DNA of 60,313 bases from positions 1-60,313 of IMG/VR virus record IMGVR_UViG_3300028571_001115. One strand, written 5' to 3'. Positions 54,387-60,313 of this stretch are shown here, in pieces; position 1 is the stretch's first letter; the number at the start of each line of letters is the position of its first letter. Made by a program: the position numbers and the translations under genes. The stretch is from a virus. Below the pieces are notes generated by a model, which worked only from the letters and a program-made list of their open reading frames with translations, had not been told where the DNA came from and ran no database searches.

Positions 54387-54837
54387 CCAAACCTCCCGAG
54401 CCACCCAGGCAGCGCCGGGCATGATCCACGCACCACGACAGACCCATCACCGATGGCTTGCCGCAGTACCGCACGTCGCCGACCGGCTCGCCCGCGATGT
54501 GACGGCACGACGGTGCCACCTCATCGAGATCGTGAATGGAGATAAGGTCATCCCTGAGGGCCTGCTCCATCTCCATTCGCGCCATCGCCGCCGCATGCTG
54601 CACATCTGCCCGCAGGGCAGCAACAGCGAGTTTGGCGACACCGTGCTTGCGGCTTTTGTAGAGCTGATTGCGCGCCTGGTGGCCCCGGCCAATGCCGAGC
54701 CGATCCACCTTTGCCGAAATCATCCCAGTCGTACACCCGTCACCCAGCCGCTCGGCGATGACCTCGTAAATCAGCCCCTCTTGCCTCACCATTCGGGTCA
54801 GTGCTGCGACCCGCTCTTCGGTCCAATATCGTGCCAT
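54325..54837 (-). CDS. gcrA: GcrA-like cell cycle regulator
   Basis: A 170-aa protein. The N-terminal HTH matches GcrA: WTEERVAALTRMVRQEGLIY then GDGCTTGMISAKVDRLGIGR. A linker of about 50 residues follows, then the C-terminal zinc-like domain CRHIAGEPVGDVRYCGKPS and WCVDHARRCL, which contacts sigma-70 in Caulobacter GcrA. GcrA activates promoters bearing methylated GANTC and is confined to alphaproteobacteria and their phages. A phage copy may redirect host cell-cycle transcription or activate phage promoters. The last 20 residues overlap another frame. Confidence 0.8.
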   Translation of the reverse strand: MARYWTEERVAALTRMVRQEGLIYEVIAERLGDGCTTGMISAKVDRLGIGRGHQARNQLYKSRKHGVAKLAVAALRADVQHAAAMARMEMEQALRDDLISIHDLDEVAPSCRHIAGEPVGDVRYCGKPSVMGLSWCVDHARRCLGGSGGLGAEAGDVFSLPDRVRELCAA

Positions 54838-54878
54838 TGCCGTCCCTCCGTTCCTGCTCGATTGAGCAGCAGCAGCAG

Positions 54879-55217
54879 TCAGGCGGCGAGCCCTTCTTTG
54901 ACGTAGTCAAACAACCGTTCGAGATCGGGACGGACTTCGTGGGGTTTGAGCCGCGTCAGCTCGCACACCTGCATAAGGTAGTCTTCAGGTACGGCCTTCC
55001 ACTTGCTGACGTTCTGGCGGGTCAATCCCAGCTGTTTGGCAAGCCACCGATCGGCAACTTCCATCTCGTCAAGCCGTGCGCGCAGCCGATCTAGCCCCTG
55101 CTGACGCAGGCGCTGTTTCAGTGGCACGACCGGCATCTCGTCCGCCTCCGACACCTCGACGGCGTCCAGAGCGGCCTCGATAGCGTCGGCATCCTGTTTT
55201 TTAAGTTTTTTGACCAT
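54879..55217 (-). CDS. Cro-like / YdaS-type HTH regulator
   Basis: A 112-aa protein. The HTH is at residues 55-85 (VADRWLAKQLGLTRQNVSKW), followed by KAVPEDYLMQVCELT and KPHEVRPDLERLFD, the YdaS/Cro family ending. An acidic-and-basic N-terminal 45 residues precede it. It is divergent from the CI-like repressor, the classical lysis-lysogeny switch layout. The predicted transcription start coincides with the A of the ATG, so its mRNA may be leaderless. Confidence 0.7.
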   Translation of the reverse strand: MVKKLKKQDADAIEAALDAVEVSEADEMPVVPLKQRLRQQGLDRLRARLDEMEVADRWLAKQLGLTRQNVSKWKAVPEDYLMQVCELTRLKPHEVRPDLERLFDYVKEGLAA

Positions 55218-55223
55218 GCATCC

Positions 55224-55282
55224 GCCATATCAGGGCGATAGGACTGTGTCAACCTGCAGCTGACTGTCCACTACTGACTGAT
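55224..55282 (-). promoter_or_regulatory. Switch-region promoter with operators
   Basis: TTGACA (55247-55252), 17 nt, TATGGC (55224-55229) for the Cro-like gene. Operator GTCAACCTGCAGCTGAC (55248-55264) overlaps the -35 and a weaker site (55266-55282) lies beside it, so tandem sites precede the repressor gene. No clear sigma-70 promoter for the repressor itself was found between 55283 and 55417. Confidence 0.7.
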
Positions 55283-55417
55283 TGTTTTCAACAAGCAGCA
55301 ACAGCGGAATGTCTGTCTTGAGTCTATATTGTCGACTGTGGCACTGTTTGATCGCTCGCAGGCTGGGGAAACAAATGCCGGTGGGCGTGATTTCTGATCA
55401 TCTTTAGAGGCCCAAAC

Positions 55418-56089
55418 ATGGCAAAACCGATCAAAGACGAGTATGTCGAGCTGGGTAAGAGGATCAAGCAGGCGCGCCTACAGGTAAACCGATCGCAGGA
55501 CGATTTGCGGGCGCTAACCGGCATCAGCAAGCAGGCCCTATCGGCCTGGGAGCGCGGTCAAGCACCACCGACTCTGGGCAATTTGGCTAAATTCGCCCTA
55601 GCTGTAGGCGTTACAGTTGAGGAGTTGCTTTCCGGCACCACTGCTGAGTTAACTGATCGATCATCAGTATCGCTTAGGCTTGATGCTGGTCAATCATTCG
55701 TGCCATTGTATAGACCTCACATGGGCGTGGAGGTTTTGATGGGGCGCGTTACGCGGGCTGAGAGTAATCCTGAAAAGTATGTCTCTACAATCACTAAGCA
55801 CTCAGACGACGCGATTGCGATCCATATTCGTGACAAAAGTATGGAGCCTAGATTTCGGGTTGGTGACATCGTCACGCTGGAGCCTTTGGTCGAGCCCGAG
55901 CCGGGTAATCTGGTCTTTGCCTTTGCCAGCGGCAGCCCGGTATTTCGCCGCTTTATGCCGGTTCGGCATGGGGATAGCAACGGCGCGCGGCTGTGCGCCA
56001 CCAACGAGGCCTACCCAGAAATCGCCATGGCTGCGGGGGATGCGGTGTTGGGGGTCATGAAGGAGCACATCTCGTTCCACCACGATTGA
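55418..56089 (+). CDS. cI: CI/LexA-type phage repressor (HTH + S24 domain)
   Basis: A 223-aa protein. Residues 8-72 are an HTH_3 domain (IKQARLQVNRSQDDLRALTG, SKQALSAWERGQ). Residues about 100-220 form an S24-like domain with DKSMEPRFRVGDIV (Ser141). The catalytic Lys position is Arg (PVFRRF, residues 175-179), and no clear Ala-Gly or Cys-Gly cleavage site is seen, so RecA-induced self-cleavage may not occur. It is the obvious candidate to bind the dispersed GTCAAC-N5-GTTGAC operators. A bidirectional terminator follows. Confidence 0.8.
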   Translation: MAKPIKDEYVELGKRIKQARLQVNRSQDDLRALTGISKQALSAWERGQAPPTLGNLAKFALAVGVTVEELLSGTTAELTDRSSVSLRLDAGQSFVPLYRPHMGVEVLMGRVTRAESNPEKYVSTITKHSDDAIAIHIRDKSMEPRFRVGDIVTLEPLVEPEPGNLVFAFASGSPVFRRFMPVRHGDSNGARLCATNEAYPEIAMAAGDAVLGVMKEHISFHHD

Positions 56090-56120
56090 TGTGTGTGTTT
56101 TGTTCCGTACAATTGATAAA

Positions 56121-56160
56121 AAAATGACGCAGATCAGTGCTGCGTCATTTTTTTTTTATC
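56121..56160. terminator. Bidirectional terminator after the repressor
   Basis: AAAAAAA, TGACGCA (56128-56134), 9-nt loop, TGCGTCA (56144-56150), then a run of ten T. U tracts on both strands. Confidence 0.85.
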
Positions 56161-56163
56161 AAG

Positions 56164-56205
56164 TGTCAACGCATAGTTGACAGAGGCGTAAATCAACTGT
56201 AAACG
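56164..56205 (+). promoter_or_regulatory. Early promoter of the recombination operon, with operator
   Basis: TTGACA (56177-56182), 17 nt, TAAACG (56200-56205), plus strand. A perfect operator GTCAACGCATAGTTGAC (56164-56180) overlaps the -35. Drives the genes up to the integrase. Confidence 0.75.
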
Positions 56206-56241
56206 TCAGTTATCGGCAGCGGGGTTTTGCATCTGCCGAAC

Positions 56242-56280
56242 GACCGCCCGGTGCCATCTCTGCTTTGCCGCCGGGCGGTC
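56242..56280 (+). promoter_or_regulatory. Leader hairpin in the early transcript
   Basis: GACCGCCCGG (56242-56251) and CCGGGCGGTC (56271-56280), a 10-bp perfect GC-rich stem with a 19-nt loop, within the predicted 5' leader and ending 27 nt before the first ATG. No U tract follows, so it is not a terminator. It may be an antitermination (nut- or put-like) or RNA-stability element. Confidence 0.5.
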
Positions 56281-56307
56281 AACTCACAGCGTACGCGGGG
56301 ATTAATC

Positions 56308-56475
56308 ATGCCTGAAATCGACGAGCAAATAGCGGAGCAGCAGCTGGTCTGTCGCCATTGGTGGCGGATCTACCGAGAGCACCCGCACGCCTACAGCGTG
56401 CCCCTGCATTTTGCAGCTGGCCTCAAACTAAAGCGCCTGCGGGCCAAGAAGGCGGAGTTGTCCAATGTCCAGTAA
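56308..56475 (+). CDS. Hypothetical 55-aa protein
   Basis: First gene of the early operon. CRHWWRIYREHPHAYSVPLH then helical (GLKLKRLRAKKAELSNV). It overlaps the next gene by 11 bp. Unrecognised. Confidence 0.5.
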   Translation: MPEIDEQIAEQQLVCRHWWRIYREHPHAYSVPLHFAAGLKLKRLRAKKAELSNVQ

Positions 56476-57166
56476 ACACACAGCATGGGCAGCAGCTGCC
56501 CAGATTAAGTTCATCTCGGCCCTGCGGTCAAAACTTGAGGCCCAGGCGCACGACGAGGAAACCATTCGCGACACCATCGAGGGCTGCGTTGACCTCGACA
56601 GCATTATGAATGCGCTCCTGCGCGACAAACTCGACAGCGAGGCGCTGGTGACATCCTATAAGGCGGTCGCCAAGGAGTGGACCGAGCGCGCCTACGCCAA
56701 GTCCGAGCGGGCCGAGAGCATCAGTGCCATCATCCTGCAGGCTCTCCAGGAGAGCGGTCAGGAGAGCTGGAAGGGCGACATGGGGTCGGTTGGCCTGCGT
56801 GACGGGGGTCTCTCGGTTGAGATCACCGACGGTTCGGTGCTGCCGCTGATCTATTCAAAATTTGCCCCCGATGTGGCCGCCGTCCGCTCGACCTTGTTGT
56901 CGATCGAAGAAAAGCGTCAGGCGATCCTGGGTGACACCGGCACCGACATCTACAGCAAGTTGGACCAACTCGCCGAGCTGCTGTTCTCCAGCCGGGACGC
57001 ATACGCGGCCTGGATGGCGGTCGAGCCTCAGAGCGAGATCACCGACGAGAACGACCTGTTGGGTGCTCTGGCCACCTACGACCCGATCCCCGGCGCGCGG
57101 CTCGTGCGCGGTGACCAGACGATCTCGTTCCGCAAACCAACCGCTAAATCAAGGAAGGCAGCCTGA
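56465..57166 (+). CDS. Gp157-like protein
   Basis: A 233-aa protein. Residues 45-125 fit the phage Gp157 family: LDSEALVTSYKAVAKEWTER, AYAKSERAESISAIILQALQ, then GSVGLRDGGLSVEITDGSVL. Family members are encoded beside single-strand annealing recombinases and their role is not well defined. The second half is helical. Overlap with neighbours supports a tight operon. Confidence 0.65.
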   Translation: MSSKHTAWAAAAQIKFISALRSKLEAQAHDEETIRDTIEGCVDLDSIMNALLRDKLDSEALVTSYKAVAKEWTERAYAKSERAESISAIILQALQESGQESWKGDMGSVGLRDGGLSVEITDGSVLPLIYSKFAPDVAAVRSTLLSIEEKRQAILGDTGTDIYSKLDQLAELLFSSRDAYAAWMAVEPQSEITDENDLLGALATYDPIPGARLVRGDQTISFRKPTAKSRKAA

Positions 57167-57306
57167 TGTCGAGGTTCGAGATCCTAGAGGCCGTCATCCT
57201 CTCGGGGCAAATGCCAGACCGTGACCTGCACGAGCTGCTGGCCAGCGACCCCGAGTTTTCCACCTGGATCAAACAGCGCGCGAAGGAGCGTCATCCCCAT
57301 GGTTAA
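57166..57306 (+). CDS. Hypothetical 46-aa protein
   Basis: ATG overlaps the Gp157-like stop (TGATG), and its end overlaps the ERF start by 8 bp. Helical: RFEILEAVILSGQMPDRDL, EFSTWIKQRAKERHP. Unrecognised. Confidence 0.5.
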   Translation: MSRFEILEAVILSGQMPDRDLHELLASDPEFSTWIKQRAKERHPHG

Positions 57307-58111
57307 GGCACGTCTTGCGACCGATCCTGCACCTGAGCCCCAGGTGCGCACCAATCCCGAGAACCGCCAGCCCGAACCGGAGGCTAAGCGTTTATCCGGG
57401 GAGGACTGGGATCCTCACGCCAACATCCGCCTGCGTCGTCTCCGCATCGGTGCCGACCTGCGTCACGCCGAGATGTTCAAACACTTCGACACGGGCCGGG
57501 CCGGGAAGTTCGATGCGCTGTCTATCCACAAAATGGCCCGCGAGTGCGAAAAGGCTGCTGCAGCCCACGGGGCCACGATTGACTTCTGCGTCACCAAGTG
57601 GACGAGGAACGGCAACGTCACGCACGTCGAGGGCCTTCTGGTGCTGACCTCAGTCGACCAACCCGAGGACACCTACGCTCTGGCCTGCCTGGGCGAGGCT
57701 GCAGACAATGGCGACAAGGGCGTCAACAAAGCGGTCTCCAGCGCCCGCAAGAACGGCTTGACCGGCATGTTCAACCTGTCGGTCGGCATCGACGTCGAGG
57801 AGGAGCACGTCGACAGCACCCCCGAGACCAAAGTGCAAGAGGGCGCACCACAGCAGCATACCATGGCAGCAGGACCACTGCCCGGCTGGTACCGCATCAA
57901 ATACCTGAACGGCAGCCATCAGGACTTCGACCCGACGCAGTTCTTCACGGTTATCAGCGGAGTGATCATCACGTTGCGTCCCCAGGACGTCGACACGTTC
58001 CTGAGGATTAACCAGGAGGCTCTGCGTGCTTTCTGGCACCAGGACAACCATCGCGGCAACGCCATTCGCCAGATGGCCGAGGCGCAGAAGCAGCTGCAGC
58101 AGGCAGCATAA
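57299..58111 (+). CDS. erf: ERF-family single-strand annealing recombinase
   Basis: A 270-aa protein. It matches the ERF core: SIHKMARECEKAAAAHGATI, then FCVTKWTRNGNVTHVEGLLV and the hallmark GEAADNGDKGVNKAVSSARK. The N-terminal 60 residues are charged and flexible; after residue 175 comes a variable acidic part. ERF anneals complementary single strands for circularisation and recombination after infection. Placed after the Gp157-like gene, as often seen. Confidence 0.75.
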   Translation: MVKARLATDPAPEPQVRTNPENRQPEPEAKRLSGEDWDPHANIRLRRLRIGADLRHAEMFKHFDTGRAGKFDALSIHKMARECEKAAAAHGATIDFCVTKWTRNGNVTHVEGLLVLTSVDQPEDTYALACLGEAADNGDKGVNKAVSSARKNGLTGMFNLSVGIDVEEEHVDSTPETKVQEGAPQQHTMAAGPLPGWYRIKYLNGSHQDFDPTQFFTVISGVIITLRPQDVDTFLRINQEALRAFWHQDNHRGNAIRQMAEAQKQLQQAA

Positions 58112-58323
58112 TGAAACCCGGTATCCTCGATCAAATCCAGGCCGTGGAGCAGCTAAAAGATTTGGCCGCTGCTCCACTGTCGAGTTTGCATGCTCAGGGC
58201 AAAATTGATGCCGATATCCCCGAGCTTCTATTGCGCGTCGAATGGGCGATTAAATCTCTGCAGTTTCTATCGCGGCGTGATGTCATTGATGTCATCAAAA
58301 AGGCAACCAGCAATGTGCCGTGA
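58111..58323 (+). CDS. Hypothetical helical protein
   Basis: A 70-aa protein (LDQIQAVEQLKDLAAAPLSS; VEWAIKSLQFLSRRDVIDVI). ATG overlaps the ERF stop (ATGA). Unrecognised. Confidence 0.5.
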   Translation: MKPGILDQIQAVEQLKDLAAAPLSSLHAQGKIDADIPELLLRVEWAIKSLQFLSRRDVIDVIKKATSNVP

Positions 58324-58582
58324 AATACGCGAGGCGATAGAGCAGGAATTGATAAGCTGGCCCCAGGTGTCGGCTCAATTTGGGATGGGCGGGAAACACC
58401 CATTTGTCCAAATCATCTATGACGGCAAAAAGAGGCGCATCACCTATGCAGGGTCGCCAAGTGAAAATCAACGATCCGCGCGAAACGTCGTCAAGTGCGT
58501 CAGGCACGCCTGTCGAGACCTGATGGTAGGAGCCAAACTGAGGAGGATGCCCGGTGACCAACGCCCTCACGCAGGTCGATGA
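58313..58582 (+). CDS. Conserved small phage protein
   Basis: An 89-aa protein with ISWPQVSAQFGMGGKHPFVQ, YDGKKRRITYAGSPSE and NQRSARNVVKCVRHACRD. I recall this pattern near excisionase/integrase genes in alphaproteobacterial prophages, without a known role. It overlaps both neighbours. Confidence 0.5.
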   Translation: MCREIREAIEQELISWPQVSAQFGMGGKHPFVQIIYDGKKRRITYAGSPSENQRSARNVVKCVRHACRDLMVGAKLRRMPGDQRPHAGR

Positions 58583-58931
58583 GACCGTCAGTGCCCTGGT
58601 CTGGCGCGAGGGCACACGACCGCGTAGTCTGCGCTGGCTCCGTGAGGACATGGCGCGCCGTGGCTTTGCCAGAAAGGTCGGCGGACGCTACGTCACGACA
58701 CTGGAGATGGTCGAGCGATACAAGGATGATTTAATCGGATGCGTGAAAAATTTGCAATCAGAGCCACCCTTAAACCTGCCAGTCGCATCAAAAACGGCGT
58801 CACGTATTGGAGCGCCAGAGGCAACGTCCCCGTCAAAAAAGAGGACGGCACGATTGCCCATCAGCGAGTCGACATTGGCCTTGGAAAAGCTGCAAACGCT
58901 GCGGAAAGAAAAGCGGAGTGTGCGCGCCTAA
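58554..58931 (+). CDS. Excisionase-like HTH protein
   Basis: A 125-aa protein from a GTG with GAGGAGG upstream. Residues 12-60 look like a small winged HTH (LVWREGTRPRSLRWLREDMA, VGGRYVTTLEMVERYKDDLI), as in excisionases or MerR-type adaptors. The tail is Ser/Pro-rich and overlaps the integrase start by 193 bp. Position directly before the integrase supports a directionality role. Confidence 0.5.
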   Translation: MTNALTQVDETVSALVWREGTRPRSLRWLREDMARRGFARKVGGRYVTTLEMVERYKDDLIGCVKNLQSEPPLNLPVASKTASRIGAPEATSPSKKRTARLPISESTLALEKLQTLRKEKRSVRA

Positions 58932-60244
58932 ATAGTGAGTACGAGGAGCGGGCGAAGGCGAGTGGCAAAAGAATGACTTTCGCCAGGGCGTGCATGAATT
59001 ATTGGGATGCTGGGCACGAGCCGTGCTTTATGTCAGATCGAATAATCGCAGCCATCGGCGACATGAATTGCGCCGATATTGACGACACGGTCATGTTGCG
59101 GGTGGCCCAGAAACTATTCCGCAGAGAAGCGTCCCCTGGCTATGTCAACCGGCACCTTTATACGCCGGTCAACGCTGTCCTGAAGATGGCCTCTAAGTCG
59201 AAGGTCTGCCCACCACCAGATCTCACGCGCCCAAAGGGCCACAAGTCGTCGCCCCAGAAGGCGATCCCAGATGACGCTTGGTACTCCAAGGTCGAACCAT
59301 TCCTAACGCCGCACCTGCGCGCCCTGGTGGCTTTCATGACCCTGCACGGTCGCCGTCTTGGGGATGCGCTCAACGCCGCCCGGGGGGACTACCTTCGAGA
59401 CCAGGGCGTGCTGATGATCGGCAAGGACAAGATGGGCAACGCCCTGCAGATCCGCCTCACCGTACACGTCATCAAGTGCATTGAGGCGATGCCGGATTTT
59501 GGCCAGCACAAGCACCTGTTTCGGTATGGTCCAGTAGCTCCGTCGAACGTCCGCCGGGACCTGCAGAGGGCGTGCCTTAAGGCTGGCGTACCTTATTTCT
59601 CCCCGCACTCCTTGGGCCGCCACGCCTTCGCGACCCGCATGCTGCGCGCCGGGTTCTCGCTCCAGTTCGTGAAGGACGCGGGTGGGTGGAAAACGATCGA
59701 AATGGTGTCGAACCGGTACGGCCACCTTGCCCACAGCGAGGTCAGCGCCGCCGTCGAGTCTGTGTCGGTCGATTTTGCCAACGGCAACGAGAGCGCCATC
59801 GCGGCAGCCTACAAGCTGGCGGACGAAGCCTTGTCTGTACCCACACTGCCGAAGGTCGACCTTGATCATCCGCTTGCTCGCCAGGAGGCGCTGATGCGCC
59901 TGCGCGGCACGAGCCCTGCCTGGGTCTATTTCTTCTACTGCTCGGGCGCGATCAAGATCGGCGTCTCGACTGACGTCCAAAAGAGGCTGAAGAACATCAA
60001 TGGAGGCAACAGCAACACCATCTACCTCGTCGGTCTGCTGCCGGGGTCGTTCCAGCTTGAAGGCGAACTGAAAGCTCGGTTTGACAAGTTCGCTACCAGT
60101 GGAGAGTGGTTCAGGGCTGAACCAGAGCTGCTTCGCTTCATCGACGTGAATGCTGACGGAAAACCCCTGATCGACGGTGGAAAATTGGTGGAAAAAGATT
60201 TTCGCCTCGCCCTGCCAAAGTTGGATGATGGTTTACCTCAATAA
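58739..60244 (+). CDS. int: Tyrosine integrase fused to a T5orf172 (GIY-YIG-like) domain
   Basis: A 501-aa protein. Residues 80-160 are the core-binding domain. Residues 175-335 are the catalytic domain: LHGRRLGDALN (Arg205/206), KDKMGN, HSLGRHAF (His290, Arg294), GGW (315-317) and Tyr327 in NRYGHL. Residues about 392-470 match T5orf172: WVYFFYCSGAIKIGVSTDVQ, RLKNINGGN and SGEWFRAEPE, with Arg416 and Glu456 as expected nuclease-type residues. Phage integrases normally end after the catalytic Tyr. The last gene before the likely att site. Confidence 0.85.
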   Translation: MREKFAIRATLKPASRIKNGVTYWSARGNVPVKKEDGTIAHQRVDIGLGKAANAAERKAECARLNSEYEERAKASGKRMTFARACMNYWDAGHEPCFMSDRIIAAIGDMNCADIDDTVMLRVAQKLFRREASPGYVNRHLYTPVNAVLKMASKSKVCPPPDLTRPKGHKSSPQKAIPDDAWYSKVEPFLTPHLRALVAFMTLHGRRLGDALNAARGDYLRDQGVLMIGKDKMGNALQIRLTVHVIKCIEAMPDFGQHKHLFRYGPVAPSNVRRDLQRACLKAGVPYFSPHSLGRHAFATRMLRAGFSLQFVKDAGGWKTIEMVSNRYGHLAHSEVSAAVESVSVDFANGNESAIAAAYKLADEALSVPTLPKVDLDHPLARQEALMRLRGTSPAWVYFFYCSGAIKIGVSTDVQKRLKNINGGNSNTIYLVGLLPGSFQLEGELKARFDKFATSGEWFRAEPELLRFIDVNADGKPLIDGGKLVEKDFRLALPKLDDGLPQ

Positions 60245-60285
60245 ACACGGTGGTCTTGGAAGGTGGAAAATCAAGGGTCAATTTT

Positions 60286-60313
60286 AGACCTCTACCCTCC
60301 GAAGGCAAAGGTC
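60286..60313 (+). other. Candidate att core resembling a tRNA-Arg(CCG) anticodon arm
   Basis: 42 bp after the integrase stop, the bases CTCCGAA-GGCAA-AGGTC fit a 7-nt anticodon loop (CCG), the 3' anticodon stem and a 5-nt variable loop. The preceding CTACC pairs only partly with GGCAA, as expected where phage sequence joins a tRNA-derived core. The window ends before the T arm, so this cannot be confirmed here. Confidence 0.4.

Noticed and set aside
8030-54877. CTGCTGCTGCT tracts before three genes (8030, 14703, 54864)
   Set aside because: Short triplet runs are also common inside coding regions here, so the intergenic copies are probably not a special element.
1-60313. tRNA genes inside the window
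   Set aside because: Apart from the partial arm at the right end, no complete cloverleaf with a TTCGA-type T arm was seen.

Overview
The window looks like an essentially complete genome of a temperate, short-tailed (podovirus-like) dsDNA phage or prophage of an alphaproteobacterium. It has a very large portal protein, a gpT-type major capsid protein, adaptors, a tail fibre and a phage terminase, but no tape measure, tail tube or sheath gene. Three genes point to an alphaproteobacterial host, probably Hyphomicrobiales-like: a GcrA-family cell-cycle regulator, a porin of the family typical of that order, and a fused type I secretion protein whose first half resembles PrtD.

Layout. (1) 45-14676, minus: tail-fibre assembly protein, fibre, adaptors, capsid, scaffold candidate, a cold-shock protein, a GroES-like co-chaperonin, an 810-aa probable internal virion protein and the portal. 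(2) 14784-19215, minus: a dense row of very small, mostly stop/start-overlapping genes, including a DUF550-type nucleotide pyrophosphohydrolase and an Acb2-like anti-CBASS protein. (3) 19300-24261, minus: large terminase and two probable virion-associated proteins. (4) 24362-27175, plus: small early-type genes from a divergent promoter. (5) 27150-36187, minus: two putative metallopeptidase proteins, a small-terminase candidate, ParB-like protein, small HTH proteins, DUF1064 nuclease and adenine methyltransferase. (6) 36259-43675: TolC-like channel, a PrtD-membrane-domain/HlyD fusion without ATPase, a porin, two membrane or hypothetical proteins, and a divergent protein with cadherin-like repeats. 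(7) 43701-54837, mainly minus: small structural-type proteins, a first tyrosine recombinase, an HNH-like protein, an SSB-tail protein, helicase, primase-helicase, a replication initiator carrying iterons, and GcrA. (8) 54879-60244: Cro-like protein and divergent CI-like repressor, then plus-strand Gp157-like, ERF recombinase, excisionase-like gene, and an integrase fused to a T5orf172 (GIY-YIG-like) domain. The last bases resemble a tRNA-Arg(CCG) anticodon arm, a likely att core.

The strongest unifying signal is a 17-bp inverted repeat, GTCAAC-N5-GTTGAC. I find it about 25 times, almost always between genes. In many places its right half is the TTGACA -35 box of a recognisable promoter with a 17-bp spacer. 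In others it sits 10-15 bp upstream of a start codon inside an operon. This suggests one repressor silencing the whole genome, analogous to the stoperators of mycobacteriophage L5. One such promoter drives no protein but a candidate RNA of about 96 nt ending in a strong terminator (52902-52997).

Several genes appear split by single-base frameshifts, three of them at A or T runs. They may be sequencing or assembly errors, real decay, or slippage. No canonical endolysin or holin was recognised.
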